A stretch of 64,000 nucleotides of DNA from NCBI GenBank assembly GCA_958450325.1, contig OY288261.1, positions 10,445,113 to 10,509,112 of the forward strand, read 5' to 3'. The position numbers were made by a program, and so were the translations under genes. Each line of letters begins with the position of its first letter. Position 1 is the stretch's first letter. The notes beneath the pieces were generated by a model. It was not told the DNA's origin. It was given only the letters and a program-made list of their open reading frames with translations, and did no database searches. Positions 1 through 12,794 of this stretch are shown here, in pieces. The stretch is from Agrostemma githago (lineage: Eukaryota; Streptophyta; Magnoliopsida; Caryophyllales; Caryophyllaceae).

Positions 1-1388
1 ATAAACAAACAAGACAAATATAGAATAACATTACAAAATACAATTAACGATAAAGATTATAACTTTAAACTAATTAATAACTAATTATACCATAAACATA
101 AAACTAAATACAAAATGAAATAATAAAGGAGAAGACATAAGAATTATACCAACAAGAATGAAATTAAAGAACTCGGAAGTTGGAGAACGGAAGGATTACA
201 TTAATTAATTAAAAATAATTAAAATAAAGAGGGAAAAATGGAAATGGGGCTGCTGCTGCGTTCTCTGCCTACTACTCCTAAACCCCTTCAAAAAATCTTT
301 ATCTAACAGCCTCCTTTACAAAATGAGGGTTTAACTCATTTAAATATCCCAAAACGTGAAATGACTAAAATACCCCCAACTTAAATGATACCCAAAGAGT
401 AAAAAGGAGGGCTCTACTGTCATTTGTCTTCAAAATTAGAAGACCAATTTATCAGCCAAATCGAATTGATCAGATTGAGGGACGGAGGCGCGCTGCTCGC
501 CGGAGGTCAACCGTCGATGGAGCAAGGGCTGGAGTGGGCCATCGATTCGCTGGAGTCTGGTGTTGCTGCTTGTGGAGGCGCGCGAGGTGGTGGCTGCCGG
601 AGGTGGCGCGGTGGTTTGGTGCGTGACGGGGAGGAAGGAGGAGTATGGCGGCAGGCGGTGGTTGTGGATGATGGTGGTCGGAACTGGAGTATGAATTGAC
701 ATGACGGAACTCGATTTTAGGGTGGATTAGAATGGTGATGATTGATTGGAGGGATTAATGATTTGAATTGAAGAAGATTAGGATTGGGGATTAATGATGA
801 ATTGGATATTTGAATTGGATTGATGATGGTGGAGGGAGTAATTGATGAATTTGAATTGGGATGGAGGTAAGTAATGGTGGATTGGAATCGCTGATTGAAT
901 GAGATGATAATGGTGGTGTTGATTGAAGTGGAGGGGAAAAATGGTGATTGATGATGATGATGATGATGATGAAGTGATGGACGGTGATGATGGATTGATG
1001 GTGAGTGAAGGAGAGCAGGAGAGGTGAGGGAGAAATGAAGGTCTTGGTCAATGTCGGGTTTGACCCGTCTTGACCGTCTCGATTCTTCCCGGGTCGGTAC
1101 CTACAAAATCAAATATCGAGGCACAATACCAAAATCCCGAGAAATAATACGATTTGACAATAATTATACAAGACTCGACTAATAACCTAATTAAACATAA
1201 AATGACTAATTACTAACAAATCGGGTTATAAAATTAATCGAATAAGAGTAGAAATATGGGATAAAAACGAGTAAAATCACGAGTTATCAAACTCCCCACA
1301 CTTGACTCTTACTCGTCCTCAAGTAAGCTCCAAAGACTAACTAAGACCCATAAATAAAAACAAACAAAATGAAAACACGATATACACC
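1..1388 (-). mobile_element. 3' end of an Athila-like LTR retrotransposon (LTR 1-1289 plus short internal remnant)
   Basis: Read on the minus strand, a purine-rich tract (AAGTGTGGGGAGT) follows a GAGGACGAGTAAGAG motif and is followed at 1289 by TGATAACTCG. This is the usual layout of PPT and 3' LTR start in Athila-like Ty3/gypsy elements, and the same layout is seen at 33785-33798. The LTR runs leftwards and I cannot find its other end, so it may leave the window. It includes a GC-rich stretch (480-700) and a TGATGATGA-rich stretch (900-1030). Open frames there have simple composition and match nothing I know. About 80 bases of internal sequence remain right of the LTR before a CA-rich microsatellite junction at about 1380-1410. 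Confidence 0.6.
1290..1306 (-). other. Polypurine tract of the minus-strand Athila-like element
   Basis: On the minus strand the purine-rich stretch GTCAAGTGTGGGGAGTT directly precedes the LTR start TGATAA at 1289. It resembles the tract before the 3' LTR of element E at 33785-33797 and would prime plus-strand DNA synthesis. Confidence 0.6.
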
Positions 1389-1620
1389 TACACATACACA
1401 TACACACACACACAAATACATTCAAAATCCCGAGATCAAAACTCGTCAAAGACACACACCATAACTCACCCTACATTTCTCGACACTCCCGCGCACACGC
1501 CGCCACTACGAGTCCGTTTCCGAGATTAAGCATGTAGGTTGAGGGTGTCATTAAATCCCATCATCTCTTTCTCCTTTCTCTTTTCTTTTTCGATTATATA
1601 CATATATGTATTACTACTAA

Positions 1621-1687
<67 letters not shown>
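1621..1687 (+). repeat. (TTA)n microsatellite in LTR 1
   Basis: About 22 uninterrupted TTA triplets. The other LTR has a similar, longer tract at 17567-17648, so the seed array was in the parental LTR and has since changed length. Confidence 0.95.
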
Positions 1688-1688
<1 letters not shown>

Positions 1689-1730
1689 TAACACTAATAC
1701 TAACATTTTATTTATGTACTCTAACCACTA

Positions 1731-1780
1731 AATACATACATACATACATACATTTGACTACGACATACATACATACATAC

Positions 1781-1811
<31 letters not shown>
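1731..1811 (+). repeat. CATA and ATA microsatellites in LTR 1
   Basis: Two short blocks of CATA repeats are followed by about nine ATA triplets. LTR 2 holds long TA/GA tracts and a fold-back element at the corresponding place (17770-18290). Confidence 0.9.
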
Positions 1812-1813
<2 letters not shown>

Positions 1814-2263
1814 CATCGGATCGGACACGTTTGACTACGAACACCGCTCCAAGTCCGTTTAATCCCTTTACGAGTCATGACGGAGGTGGCACCCTTTCGA
1901 GGAGCGCCGCCCCAATGTACTCAAGGGCGTAACGAGATCGTGGTCGTTCATAGTTGAACGCGTAGGACTCCATTTCTAAGATTAACGCGGAGCCCGTTGA
2001 TGCGAAAATCGACATCACATAATCCGTAAGGATTAATATCGATGTCATGGCGCGGAGGGAGACACGTTCGTCGTTAATCAAATTTTTCAATCTCATAACA
2101 TCATTTTTATAAAAATCCGATAACGGTATTATAATCGTATAAGTACACGATTAAAACACCGGAAGCCGAGTCAAATTTAAATCATGCAATATTTTTATTT
2201 AACTCGGCCAACTATCGATTTTTAACATAAAAAAACGAAACGAGCCATGCCTCGTACAGGGGG

Positions 2264-2372
2264 CACTCGACCGAGTGCCATGGGCCACTCGATCGAGTAG
2301 CATCCCAAAAACCGAGCAGTAGCTAACTTAAAGGCACACTCGACCGAGTCCGTGCCATGACTCGATCGAGTG
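2264..2372 (+). repeat. Downstream palindrome cluster, LTR 1 (four CTCG-N2-CGAG sites)
   Basis: Four copies of the type CACTCGACCGAGTG or CACTCGATCGAGTA lie within about 110 bases. The same four sites are in LTR 2 at 18750-18860. Confidence 0.9.
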
Positions 2373-3451
2373 GGGCCTGTAGCCTGGAAAACCGAGCGCT
2401 TTGATCATCATTTGAGCCTCGTCATTTTTTTTACGACTTAGTCGTAGCGTGCAAAGTCAATCACGTAACCCACCTTTTCAACCTCATGCATATCATTACA
2501 CATAAACAACTTTGATCGACGGTCTCTCACTATTAATCTCGTGTCGACGACTCCTTAGTCGTACTCGACACATGATTAATCTAGACTTATAGTCGTACTC
2601 GATATAATAAGTTGGGACAAGGCATCGAGATTCGGGATCGGGCTAGCACCACGCCTAGGTCCTATATCTCCGTCCTTCGATTAATGCACAATATAATGTG
2701 TACTTAATCGAAGTTCGTCCATTTATTCAATTTACGGTCTAGCCTATATTTACTATTTACGGGTCCGTTTATAGTTAATATTTACCGTCTTCTAATTCGA
2801 TTATTTTATTATCGCTCGTCGTATTGTGAATTCCGGGTTGTATTCCGCCCGTGTAATTTGTAATTTATTTACGAGTTTTCTATTTTCGATGTTTGCCATT
2901 TATTGCCTTAAATGAACATCGCATGCTAAATCACTTTGACGTGAATCAAGATGCATTAAAATGACGTAGCTCACATTTAATTCACATGCTTAGCTAAAAA
3001 CGTTGTTTGCATATCATTTCACCGGATTACTAACGCGCATATTTGAAAGTCAAACGATGTCTTAGTAGAGGCCGCTAAGTGCGGGCGGGGTTTGGTGTCC
3101 TTAGTGGGCTTCCCAACACGTACCCTCACCCCTTACTCAGAACCTTGGTTTCCGGATGCCCGAAACCGTTGGCGCACGAGAGTCATTCTTTACACGATTA
3201 CCGGTGTAGATGGTATCGATATCGTAATGCAAAGGGATGAGCCCCATAAACTCTGAAATCCAAGTGGGCCGTACTTTGTGTATGGCCCATAACGACATAG
3301 AGTGGGCTCGAACGGGTCCTAACTCCCACAAAGTTCGGTGGCGACTCCATTTCGACTTAAATTTCAATTCGATCCATTCTCATATGGAGATGCATTCGCC
3401 TACCCAAACCCGCGCGTGGCCGCGTCGGGGTGGACCTACGTCATGTCCACA

Positions 3452-3472
3452 ATTTGGCGACTCCGCTGGAGA
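3452..3472 (+). other. Primer binding site, tRNA-Arg type (element A)
   Basis: TTGGCGACTCCGCTGGAGA directly follows the LTR. It complements the 3' end of a plant tRNA-Arg (ending CCCCAGCGGAGTCGCCA) with one mismatch. Arg priming is typical of Ogre and related Tat elements. Confidence 0.85.
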
Positions 3473-5578
3473 TTAACTGATGCGTGACTAACCATCGGCA
3501 TCCTCAGGGTGAGACTCAAATAGAAATCGTTTGACTAGTACAATATGCGTTTTAGTTTTACGGTTCATGCATAACCCCATATTTTCCCGGGCCGGTACTG
3601 GTGACCGACGTCCCACTGTACCATGATGTACTCCGCCTTGGATACGTCAAAGGTGTTCATAGTCGATCCGTATGGACTTTGCGTCATGTTCTAAGCTCAA
3701 CTCGACTTAGGAAGTCTGTCCCGATTCTCGTCTAGACTATGACCACTGGTATAGACCCCATTTAGACCGACCGAGACTTAGTGTAAAGCATACATGGCGT
3801 CGTTATGATGCTTGTGTGACTATGTGCTACTTGGTTTCCGTGTCGTTTTCAAAAACCGTCATTTCAAAAAGTGCATCTTTCCAAAAATATTCAAATTTTC
3901 AAAAACCGGAGTGCTACCGAAATTAGGACTTACGATTTAACTCAAAACAAGCCTATTTTTAGCGGGTATGCTATCCATTTCAAAAATTCAATTTTTTTGA
4001 CTTTTCAAAATATTCGAGTCACACGGCATTTTCGCCAAATTTAAAAGCCGGGATCCTCTTTCGATTTTCAAATCTTCGGAAATTCATTTTGGATATTCGA
4101 AATTCCGAAATTCCAAAAATGCATCTTTTCAAAAAATATCCAATTTTCAAAAACTCGGAAAGCTGCCGAAATTTAGGACTTACGATTTGACTCAAAACAA
4201 GCCTATTTTCTAGCCGACATGCTGCCTATTTCAAAATTCGAATTGCGGATCCACCATTCGATTTTCAAATTTTCAAAATTCAATTCCGATTTTCAAATCT
4301 TGGTGATACCATTCGCGATTTTCAAATTCTCGAGATGCCATTTCCCAATTTTCAAAATTTCCGAAATGCCATTTTCAATTTTCAAATCTTCGAGATGCCA
4401 TTTTCGATTTTCAAATCTTCGGGATCTCATCTTCAATTTTCAAATCGTCGGAAATTCTTTTTTCGATATTCAAATCTTCAAAATTTTAAAAATATTCAAT
4501 TTCAAAACCCGGAAAGCATACCGAACTTAGGACTTATGATTTTACTCAAAATAGCCTATTTCTAGCCGGTATGCTACCCGTTTCAAAATTCAAAATTATG
4601 TTAAAACTTCAAAATCGCGGCCCGACGGCACTTTTCCGATTTCCGAAAATCGGGCCATCCACCGTTTTCTCGGGGTTTTCTCCAAAACTCCTTTTCGAAA
4701 ACTTTCCTCTTTTTAGGACTTCCCGTATTTAGCAGTGTCGGGTCTTGTCATAAGTCGTCGAAGGTCTTTAGCGTCGAAACTTCGTTGATCTTACATCACG
4801 GGTTTCCTCCCTATCCCAGTCCGCTTTATTTGACTAAGGCCTAGCCCACCTACGTAGGGCATACCTCTACCAAGGAAAGCCCGTGTACACACTCGAGTCC
4901 TAGCTAGAAAGTCTCACGCGACCTTTTCCTCTAACAGGACGGTCCCCACGACCCTTCCTAATGGAATTTTGTCCGTCTTTCAATCCGTTAGTCGAGTCAT
5001 CCCAATTCGAGAATCCTTTGACTTAATGGTCTACCCTAATCACATGGTTGTCCTTATTCAAGTCGAGTCGAGGGTCTCTAGTGTCGAAACTCTGCCGATC
5101 TTACATCGCAAGTTTCTTCCCTTACCCCGTCTGCCTTTCCTCGAGGCCAGGTCAACCTTTTACAAGGCCTAGCCCTATAACAAAAGATTCGTGATCCTTA
5201 CATCTAAGGGTCACTCGTCCAACACTCGAGTTTTAGTAAAATCTCGATCTCACTCGGGGGCTACCCTTCAGCAGAGCGATCAATCACGATTGCTCTAAGC
5301 GTCTTGTCCTACACGTGTTGTCTCACGTACCCCGCTTTCGAGTCGCTTAGATGCCACACCATCTGAGTCCTATCAGAGTCTTTGGTCTCACTTGGGGGCT
5401 ATTCTCCGATGGGGAGATTAATCACAGTCACTCCGAGAATCGCACCCTACGTATTTGTCTTAGGAGAGTCAAACCCGAGTCAAACCAGAGTTGTCTCTCC
5501 TCCCGCGCTATTTCCTATGCATTGGTGTATTCAAGTTCCGAAGCAACATTTCTGATTACGTGGATATTCTCGCAGAGT
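3473..5578 (+). other. Element A leader, non-coding, with degenerate internal repeats
   Basis: This is the stretch between primer site and gag. From about 3840 to 4700 it is built of degenerate copies of a unit like GATTTTCAAATCTTCG. The part at 4730-5280 matches, inverted, the leader of element B at about 59700-60290. The open frames here (for example 4219-4530) are by-products of the repeat. Untranslated leaders of this length are normal in Ogre/Tat elements. Confidence 0.7.
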
Positions 5579-5692
5579 ATGGCATCCACAACCGGGAATA
5601 GGGACATGGAAAACACCATTAATGAACTGAAGTCTTTGCTAGAAACAATGGTTAGTAAGCAGGCCATGTTTGAAACACAACTAGGGTTCATA
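5579..5692 (+). pseudogene. gag: gag, 5' fragment (element A)
   Basis: The ATG at 5579 opens a frame starting MASTTGNRDMENTINELKSL that continues as a predicted helix (LLETMVSKQAMFETQL). This aligns with the start of element C's gag (VDAMVVKQTDIEAQL). After 38 codons the frame is interrupted by the CACTA element; the ATA at 5690-5692 is one copy of its target duplication. The protein would be the capsid precursor of a Ty3/gypsy element. I chose this start because it is the first ATG that gives the family-like N-terminus. The rest of the gene resumes at 13120. Confidence 0.75.
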
Positions 5693-5704
5693 CACTACAA
5701 GAAT

Positions 5705-6170
5705 CCAGGTCTTTACCGACCGACGATATTGGTCGGTAAACTGCATAATCGGTCGGTAAATAGCGTTTCCGACCGATTTATATGAATTTTCGACTGACAA
5801 AATTCGGTCGGTAATTTTGGTCAGTAAATGGAAATTACCGACCGATTGACATCCGTCGGTAATATACCTACCGAAAGCGGTCGGCAAAAAAAAAATCAGT
5901 CGGCAATTTACCTACCGAAATCGGTCGGTAAAGACCTTAATCGGTCGGTAAATATTTTGCCATCGGTCGGTAAATTTTTCAATCGGTCGGTAATTACCTA
6001 CCGACAGCGATCGGTAAACTTTTTTGTCGATCGGTATATTATGAAAAGACGGTCGGTATTTCGTTAAATTGGTCGGTAAAATTTTTTAAATGGTAACCGT
6101 ATCAATTTTACAGGGGGTTGCCGGCTGATCTCGGTCGGTGTTGCCCGTTATCGGTCGGTAATGTTTGTCA
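5705..6170 (+). repeat. CACTA subterminal repeats, left
   Basis: At least 15 copies of GGTCGGTAA or close variants occur in both orientations (the reverse being TTACCGACC). In En/Spm such subterminal motifs bind the TNPA protein. Copy density falls off abruptly after about 6170. Confidence 0.9.
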
Positions 6171-6427
6171 AACGTAACAAATAAACCATGATGCTAGCCT
6201 CCCATTCGCAATTACCTGCAATATCAAACATCAAACACTCACATACAAATTCTCAAATCACTCCGATTTCATCCCAAACATAAAATTTGTCAAAGTCATC
6301 TAAAACATTAATATAATAAACGTCAAACCACATAATCCAAAAGGCAAACATATTCTAAGTTAAACGGTTCATCATTTTGGAGTTTCATACATACAAGTAC
6401 TAGTAGTTAAACATACTACTAAAGTTT
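6171..6427. other. 3' flank of the TNPA-like gene, AT-rich
   Basis: AT-rich sequence between the stop codon of the minus-strand gene and the subterminal repeats, probably its 3' UTR and terminator. I see no other feature. Confidence 0.5.
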
Positions 6428-8077
6428 CTAAACTTGAGATGTGAGGCCGGCTCCCCCAACGCCACCACTTCCGGAGTTATCGTCGTTCGGATTACGAAAG
6501 TTGTTGAGATAATTTTGATTGCTATTTTGAGTTTGGAAGTAGTTATCCAACTTCTGATTCATTAGCTCTTGACTCTTTAAAATCATCTCCTCCCTTGCCC
6601 GAGATTCTTGTAATCCAGTTCTGTTTTTCGCGACTTCGTTTCTTAATGCTTCCATCTCCTTTTGCATTTCGTTAGCCCGCATATCCACTTGCGCCATAAT
6701 ACCGGGAATGTAAGTAGAAGATCCGGTTGACTTACCGACAGATGAAATGCATTTGAAGTAAAAGGGTGCGGCTGTTCCTAACCCATAAACCTGTCCCTTT
6801 TTGAAACCGTCAACGGCTTCAAACCAGATTTCATCGGGAGTGACCTCTTTCCCTTCAGCATGATAATCGTCTCGCACTTTTTCATAACGTTCCTATATTT
6901 TAATATCAAATAGTAGAATGCCATTAATTAATACTCATTAAATGGTAGGAAATTTTTCTTGTAATTTACCACGGACAGTATAATAAACGATACTTACGAA
7001 TATGGCTTTCGCTTTCTGCCCGATTAATACTCTTTTACCATCCACGACCTTACTATGACTGTCCACGAAGAGCTCCGCCGCTGTGGGTCTTTGACCACCA
7101 TTGTTGTGCATCTTTATGCAAAATAAATCATATAATTAATAATAGTTTTTACATAAGTAACTAAGGTGTTATAGAACTTATTAGAAACTAATTAAAGAAA
7201 TAGAATTGGCGCTTAATTACCATTTTGGAAGCGTGTTTGGTTGCCTTAATTGACCCATAGTGATGTGTTCCCTCAACGCCGGCCTTGCTCTTGTTTACTG
7301 ATGCTTGTTTTGATCTCAATTGAAATGATTCCTCTTTGCGTTTGTCCAACAAAGACTTGTAAACCTCCAGATCCATCCATCCGGGGCATTTTCTTCGTTT
7401 TCCAGTTAACGAGCATACATCGCTGATGGTATCTTTGAGACGCACCCGAGCCGTATCATCAAAAGCGTCCCTAACTTGAGTCTCATGAATGGAATCCCAA
7501 TAGCAGTAAGTACCCTAACAATGAAGAACCAAATAATTTATTATGAAAGTATAACGTGAAAAGTTAGCAACCCTCAACAAGAATAACAATAATTTATAAC
7601 AATATACCTGAAAATGATCAAACCAATGATCTTTAACTTCTTTTGGCGTCTCAGTCCAATTTAGATACGGAGCTTCGTAATGATTTTTAAATGATTTCGT
7701 AACACTCCGTACAACTCGACTCTCGTCAAACCTAAAACAAGGAAATAAAAACACATCAAATAATATTATTGATTACTTTAATTTTAATGCGAATATAATA
7801 TCACTAAAATAAAAAAAAGAAAGAAAATAAAAACACACCATAAGCCGCCAGGTACTAATTTAATCTTCGTTGTTGAGTCCGCATTATCGCGTACAACTTC
7901 ATTCTGTTCCTCTTGATCTTCCTCTTGTTCCTGCTCCTGCTCCTCTTCCTCCTCTTGCTCCAACTCCTGAACAACTTCTATTTGTTCAATTCCACGTCCA
8001 CGAGCCTGTGCACGTCCACGTCCACGTCCACGAGTCTGTCCACGTCCACGACCTCTTTCTTGTCCACGTCCTACCAT
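6428..8077 (-). CDS. TNPA-like CACTA protein (Transposase_24 family), five exons, apparently intact
   Basis: A consistent gene model on the minus strand has exons 8077-7839, 7731-7608, 7514-7221, 7111-6998 and 6892-6428. All junctions are GT/AG, and the exons sum to 1236 bases (411 codons plus stop). The N-terminus is an RG-rich basic run (GRGQERGRGRGQTRGRGRG) followed by an acidic Glu/Gln run. The middle (KSFKNHYEAPYLNW, GYCYWDSIHETQ-type region, EVYKSLLDKRK, GQRPTAAELFVDSHSK) and the C-terminal part (EVTPDEIWFEAVDGFKKGQVYGLG) fit the plant Ptta/En/Spm family (Pfam Transposase_24), followed by a coiled-coil and an Asn-rich tail. In CACTA elements this partner protein binds the subterminal repeats and assists excision. 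It lies downstream of TNP2 in the same orientation. Exon ends are my reading and have not been tested against transcripts. Confidence 0.8.
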
Positions 8078-8217
8078 CTTCTGAATGATCTAATCTGCTC
8101 AGTTAACAAATATTCTAACATATGCAAATAACAACATACTTTATATCATAACAAAGACAAATGTCGTAAACATCAAGTAATTCACAAATTCATACAATTA
8201 CAACTAAAATATTAAAT

Positions 8218-11200
8218 CTAATCATTGTCGTCCTCATCTTGAACATCTACCATATCATCTTCTTCTTCGTCACTTTCTTCTTCTTCGTCACTTTCTTGTT
8301 CATCACTTTCTTCTTCTTCTTCTTCTTCTTCTTCTTCTTCTTCTTCCCCCTCACCCCCCTCATCCTCATCGTCCTCATCCTCCACCTCGACCATCTCATC
8401 AACCTCGTCCCCTTCCTCAATCATGTCGTCCTCCACATCCTCTATAATAATTGCAGACAAATCTGAAGTGGATGTCACATCTTCTTGAAATACTGTGTCA
8501 TCTACCGGTGCATCAATTTGTGATCTTGCCTTACTTTTAAACACTGCCCACCATTGGTTTCTATCATTTTGTGTGCTTGGATATGGAGCATAATAGACCT
8601 GAATAACTTGATGTGCGAGTACAAAGGGATCATATTTTCCATATTTCCTTCTACTGTTTACTTCTACGAGTTTATAAAGATCATGAACAACGGTACCATT
8701 TACGGAATTATCCATCCAAGAACACTTGAACAATATGGCATTATAAACCCTCTGTGATCCACAATACCTAAGCTCAATGATCTCATCTAGAGTGCCATAA
8801 TAATCACCCCCTTCAACATTACTTACGCAAACACCGTAATTCATGCTAGCTTTATTTTTCCCATAATTCGATGTGTGTAAAGTAAACCCATTAATTGAAT
8901 ATCTTTGCCATGTGTTTACTTCTCTAGAAGGACCCATTGCTAAGGCTCGAACTAAATCATCCATCACATTCATCTTAAATACCTAATTTCAAAATTAAGT
9001 CTATATGTCAGGAATTTGAGTTCAAGGTAATTCTATTCTATAACATATTAATAAGAAACTTACATAATCTTTAAACCAACTTGGGAATGATTTCTCATAT
9101 GTAGTCCAAATTTCATCTTGTTTCGCTTGTGGATATTTTTCAAGGGTGAATTTTTCATATATCCTGTCATTTCAATTTCTTCTAGATAAGGCTGCAATTT
9201 TTAATTTCAATTAAATTTTTAAATAAATTACTTTGTTTACCTACCCTTCGTATTCTGCTAGAAGTTCACAATTTGACAAGGCGTACAGGTGGGCATGTTT
9301 ATGTTCTTGTGCATCCAAGTATCTCTGTTTTGGTCTTGAAAATGATCTACCCTCGTGTTGTCGGAACAGTTCGGGTAAAAAAGAATCATTATGCGCTTTT
9401 GTGCCAATATCTAAATCCTTACCCTTTGTCTCAACATGATCTTGAAAGTATAGGGAACAGAAATTCGATATCTCTTCAGTTAAAAAAGCATTGCAAATGG
9501 ATCCTTCCACACGTGCTTTATTACCAACCTTTTGCTTCAGATGATTAAGAAACCTATATTTCATTAAGTGATATTTAAGAGTGTTAAACATTGATTATAG
9601 TATATATGATATTTAGACATAAACGTTATAAAATGTACCTCTCAAAAGGGTACATCCACCTATATTGCACGGGCCCTCCTACCCTTGCTTCGTAAGGCAA
9701 ATGTATAGGCAAGTGTTCCATTGAATTGAAAAATGACGGCGGAAACACTTTTTCGAGCTTGCAGAGGATCTCGGCAATATTGTTCTCCAAATGCTCAATG
9801 TTGTCAACCTTGATTGTTGAAACACACAAATCACGAAAAAATTGACTGATTTCAGTAATTGCTTTCCACACATTCGTTGGCAACAAATGCTTTAAAGCAA
9901 CCGGCAGTAATCTTTCCATGAATACATGACAATCATGGCTCTTCATTCCATGAAGTGTGAGGTCGTGTAAGTCTACGCATCTACTAAAGTTTGATGCATA
10001 TCCATCTGGAAACCTCAAATTACAAATCCACTCACACAACACCTTTTTTTGAGCATTATCAAGAGTATAAGGAGCTTTTTGTTTCCGGCCGCCCTCCTTA
10101 ATGTGTAAGTTTGGTCTTTTGCATAGTTTGCGCAAGTCTTTCCTTGTATTATGCGTGTCAGCTGATTTCTTCTTATTATCCATTACCGTGTGAATTAGTT
10201 GCTCAAAGAAGTTTTTCTCAATATGCATTACATCCAAATTATGCCGGATCAACAAATGCTTCCAATACGGTAGCTCCCAGAATATGTTTTTTTTAACCAT
10301 CCATTTTTCAACCTTTTCAATTCTTTGAGTTCACGATCAGTGCTATGAACGATTGTTGGATAATCATCACGAACCATCTCCCAAATTTCAAAACTAGATA
10401 ATGTAGGAGGTGGTTCATCCTTCTCAAACTTATCCTTAATAAAGGTTGTTTTATTATAACGGAAGGGATGGTGTAGTGGTAAGAATTGTCTATGACAATC
10501 AAACCAACACATTTTACCCCCATGTGGAAGCGAGAATGCCTTGGTGTCTTCCATACTTTCTTGCATGCAAGTTTGCCAGCAGTAGCCCACCCAGAAAGCA
10601 TCCCATAAGCCGGAAAGTCGTTAATGGTCCATAAGAGAGAGGCTTTGAGTAGGAAATTTTGTTTCTTAGACATATCATAAGTGAGCACACCCGTGTCCCA
10701 TAACTCTTTCAACTCATCAATAAGAGGTTGTAAATATACATCTAAGTTCCTCTTGGGATTTTTCGGTCCAGGAATTATTAATGATAGAAGCATAAATTGT
10801 CTCTTGTTGCATAGCCAAGGTGGTAGATTATAAAGAGTAAGAATCACTGGCCAACAAGAATAAGACTTGCCGAATTGACCGTACGGTGTAAAACCATCTG
10901 TGCAAATTCCAAGTCTTACATTACGAGGCTCGCTAGCAAAGTGTGGAAACTGTTTATCAAAATGTTTCCAAGCCTCACTATCACTTGGATGTGACATGGT
11001 GCCTGCTACACGTGGATTTTCGCTATGCCATCTCATTTCATTTGCAATGTTCTTTGTCGCATAAAAACGTTGTAATCTGGGTGTTATAGGGAGATATCTT
11101 AAGACTTTAAGGGGAACAAGTTTACCACTAAATGTTTTTTTCTTATACCTCTCAGTGCCACACTTTCTACATTTATCAAGCAAAGCATCTCCATTCCAAA

Positions 11201-11882
11201 ATAACATACATCCGTTTGGGCATGTATGGATCTTTTGGTGAGGCATTTCAAGACTCCTCACCAATTTTTTTGTATCATAAAATGTGCGAGTCATCGAATA
11301 TTTCCGTGGAATGATATCCTCAATCAACGCAGCAATTTTATCTATTGTTTTTTGCGGTACGTTGTCCTCACACTTTATGTTAATTATCCTAGAAGCTACT
11401 TCTAATAATGACACATTGCTCCCCTCAAATAAAATTTTCTCCGCCATCTCTAACATCTCAAAAAAACCATTCACTTCAGAGTGCGGACTTTCTTCTTCAT
11501 TAACAGGAGTGTTGTCTAAACGGTCGGACATTGTGTCTCCTAATGCATCTATCACCATCTCTCGATAAGGTTGGCTTGTAGAAGCATTGGCGTTTGATGC
11601 ACAGGCATGATTACTAAAGGAAAATGATTCTCCATGACACACCCACTTAGTATAACCCGGTGTAAAACCCTTGCTAATGATATGATCTTTTACCGTAAAC
11701 TCATTCAAGTAATTCAAATTTTGACACTTCAGACATGCACATTTAAGAATGGGTGATTTCTTAAATTCATCTTGTTCCTTAGCAAATAGAATAAAATTAT
11801 GCACCCCAATTATAAACTCATATTTCACTTTGTTCCTAGCATCCACCCTGTCATACATCCATTTTCTTTCGAGCATCTTCAA
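8218..11882 (-). pseudogene. TNP2-type CACTA transposase (TNPD), two frameshifts
   Basis: The likely start is the ATG at 11882 (MKMLERKWMYDR). Domains in order are the transposase-associated domain (CACLKCQN region, roughly residues 1-100), the TNP2 core (Transposase_21), DUF4218 (about 9640-10070, with LHDLTLHGMKSHDCHVFME and FPPSFF), and DUF4216 in the last exon (8218-8973, with WWAVFKSKAR), ending in a Glu/Asp-rich tail. Supported later exons are 9553-9245, 9163-9064 and 8973-8218, all with GT/AG borders and matching phase. Exon 1 is broken twice: near 10560, where LACK-type sequence changes frame to SMEDTKAFSLPHGGK, and at a run of T at about 10285-10292, where the frame changes to NIFWELPYWKHLL. 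TNP2 carries the catalytic function for excision and insertion. The frameshifts should inactivate it unless they are assembly errors; the second sits in a homopolymer. Confidence 0.85.
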
Positions 11883-12790
11883 TAAAAAGCTGTATCTATT
11901 AAAAAATACGTAGTACTTATGAATAATATATTACAAAGTAAGATAGTAAATGACAAAGCGTTCCTAAGCTAACCAAACATTTAATTTCATCAATCACTTC
12001 ATCAAATAAATACAAGTAGTAAACAAGTAAGCTAGTCAAACATGGTAAATAACATGGGCATTTTTGGTGAAATGTTTCAATTCTCAAACAATAATGATGA
12101 TACTTATGAAGATGACCACAAGTTCTACGTTTCTACCAACGCAAGACGAAACTAAGTAATCAAATGACACATTAATAGAAAATTATTACTTGACGCTAAA
12201 AAGAAGAACAAACTACGTTTACAGAACTACAAGTTCACAGAGAAAATATGACGAGAAAAACAAAATTTCGACATCAAAAATCATACTAGTAATAAACAAT
12301 CATATCATTAATCAACAATCTGGGTCGAAATTCTCTAATCACCAACAATTGAACTCTAAATAAACATACGGGTTGAATGATTGAATGCACAAGAACAACC
12401 CGATTTTTCCCCAAATCAGAAACCCTAAATGTCACCAACCCTAAAAGTTCAGAAATTCATCACATACAACATAAAACTATAAAGAATAACAACAATAAAC
12501 TCTTATTAAACAATCTAAGACAAAAGAATATTAATACCTTTATCAAATTATGGGATTTTAAGAAAAATTAAGCAGGTGGTCACCGGCAGCACGGAGGGCG
12601 GCAGCGACGTGGACAGCAGCAGCAGCGCGGACGGCGGCAACAACGCGGAGGGCGACAGCAGCGCGGCAGCAGCGACAGATGGTGAAGGTGTTCGATATGG
12701 GGGGAGGGTTTTCAGACTATGGAGTTTTATTAGTAAATGAAAGGACTTAATTGTGTATGTGTGTCAGTTGAAGTGGACATAAGGTTAATT
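11883..12790 (-). promoter_or_regulatory. CACTA upstream region of the transposase genes
   Basis: AT-rich sequence with a GC-rich island of CAGCAGC and GGCGGC type at about 12570-12685. In En/Spm a GC-rich untranslated exon lies close to the 5' end and is a target of methylation; this island sits at the equivalent place. I do not identify a TATA box with confidence. Confidence 0.45.
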
Positions 12791-12794
12791 TTGT

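Larger units (their letters stand above)
1388..3451 (+). repeat. Element A 5' LTR (5'-truncated)
   Basis: From the CA-rich microsatellite at about 1390 the sequence follows the 3' LTR from about 17345 to its end. The first roughly 675 bases of the LTR, including TATA box and upstream palindromes, are missing. The LTR ends TGTCCACA at 3451, directly before the primer site. It contains a (TTA)n tract, CATA and ATA microsatellites, and the downstream palindrome cluster at 2264-2372. Confidence 0.85.

Noticed and set aside
424..702. GC-rich open frames on both strands near the left edge
   Set aside because: Gly/Arg-rich or Pro/Thr-rich translations from GGC/GGT-rich DNA in an LTR, no known motif, no splice or promoter context.
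4219..4565. Overlapping Phe/Lys/Ile-rich frames in the A leader
   Set aside because: Two frames of the same degenerate GATTTTCAAAT repeat.
7870..8131. Plus-strand frames opposite the TNPA-like first exon
   Set aside because: Shadow of the RG- and Glu-rich coding repeats on the minus strand.
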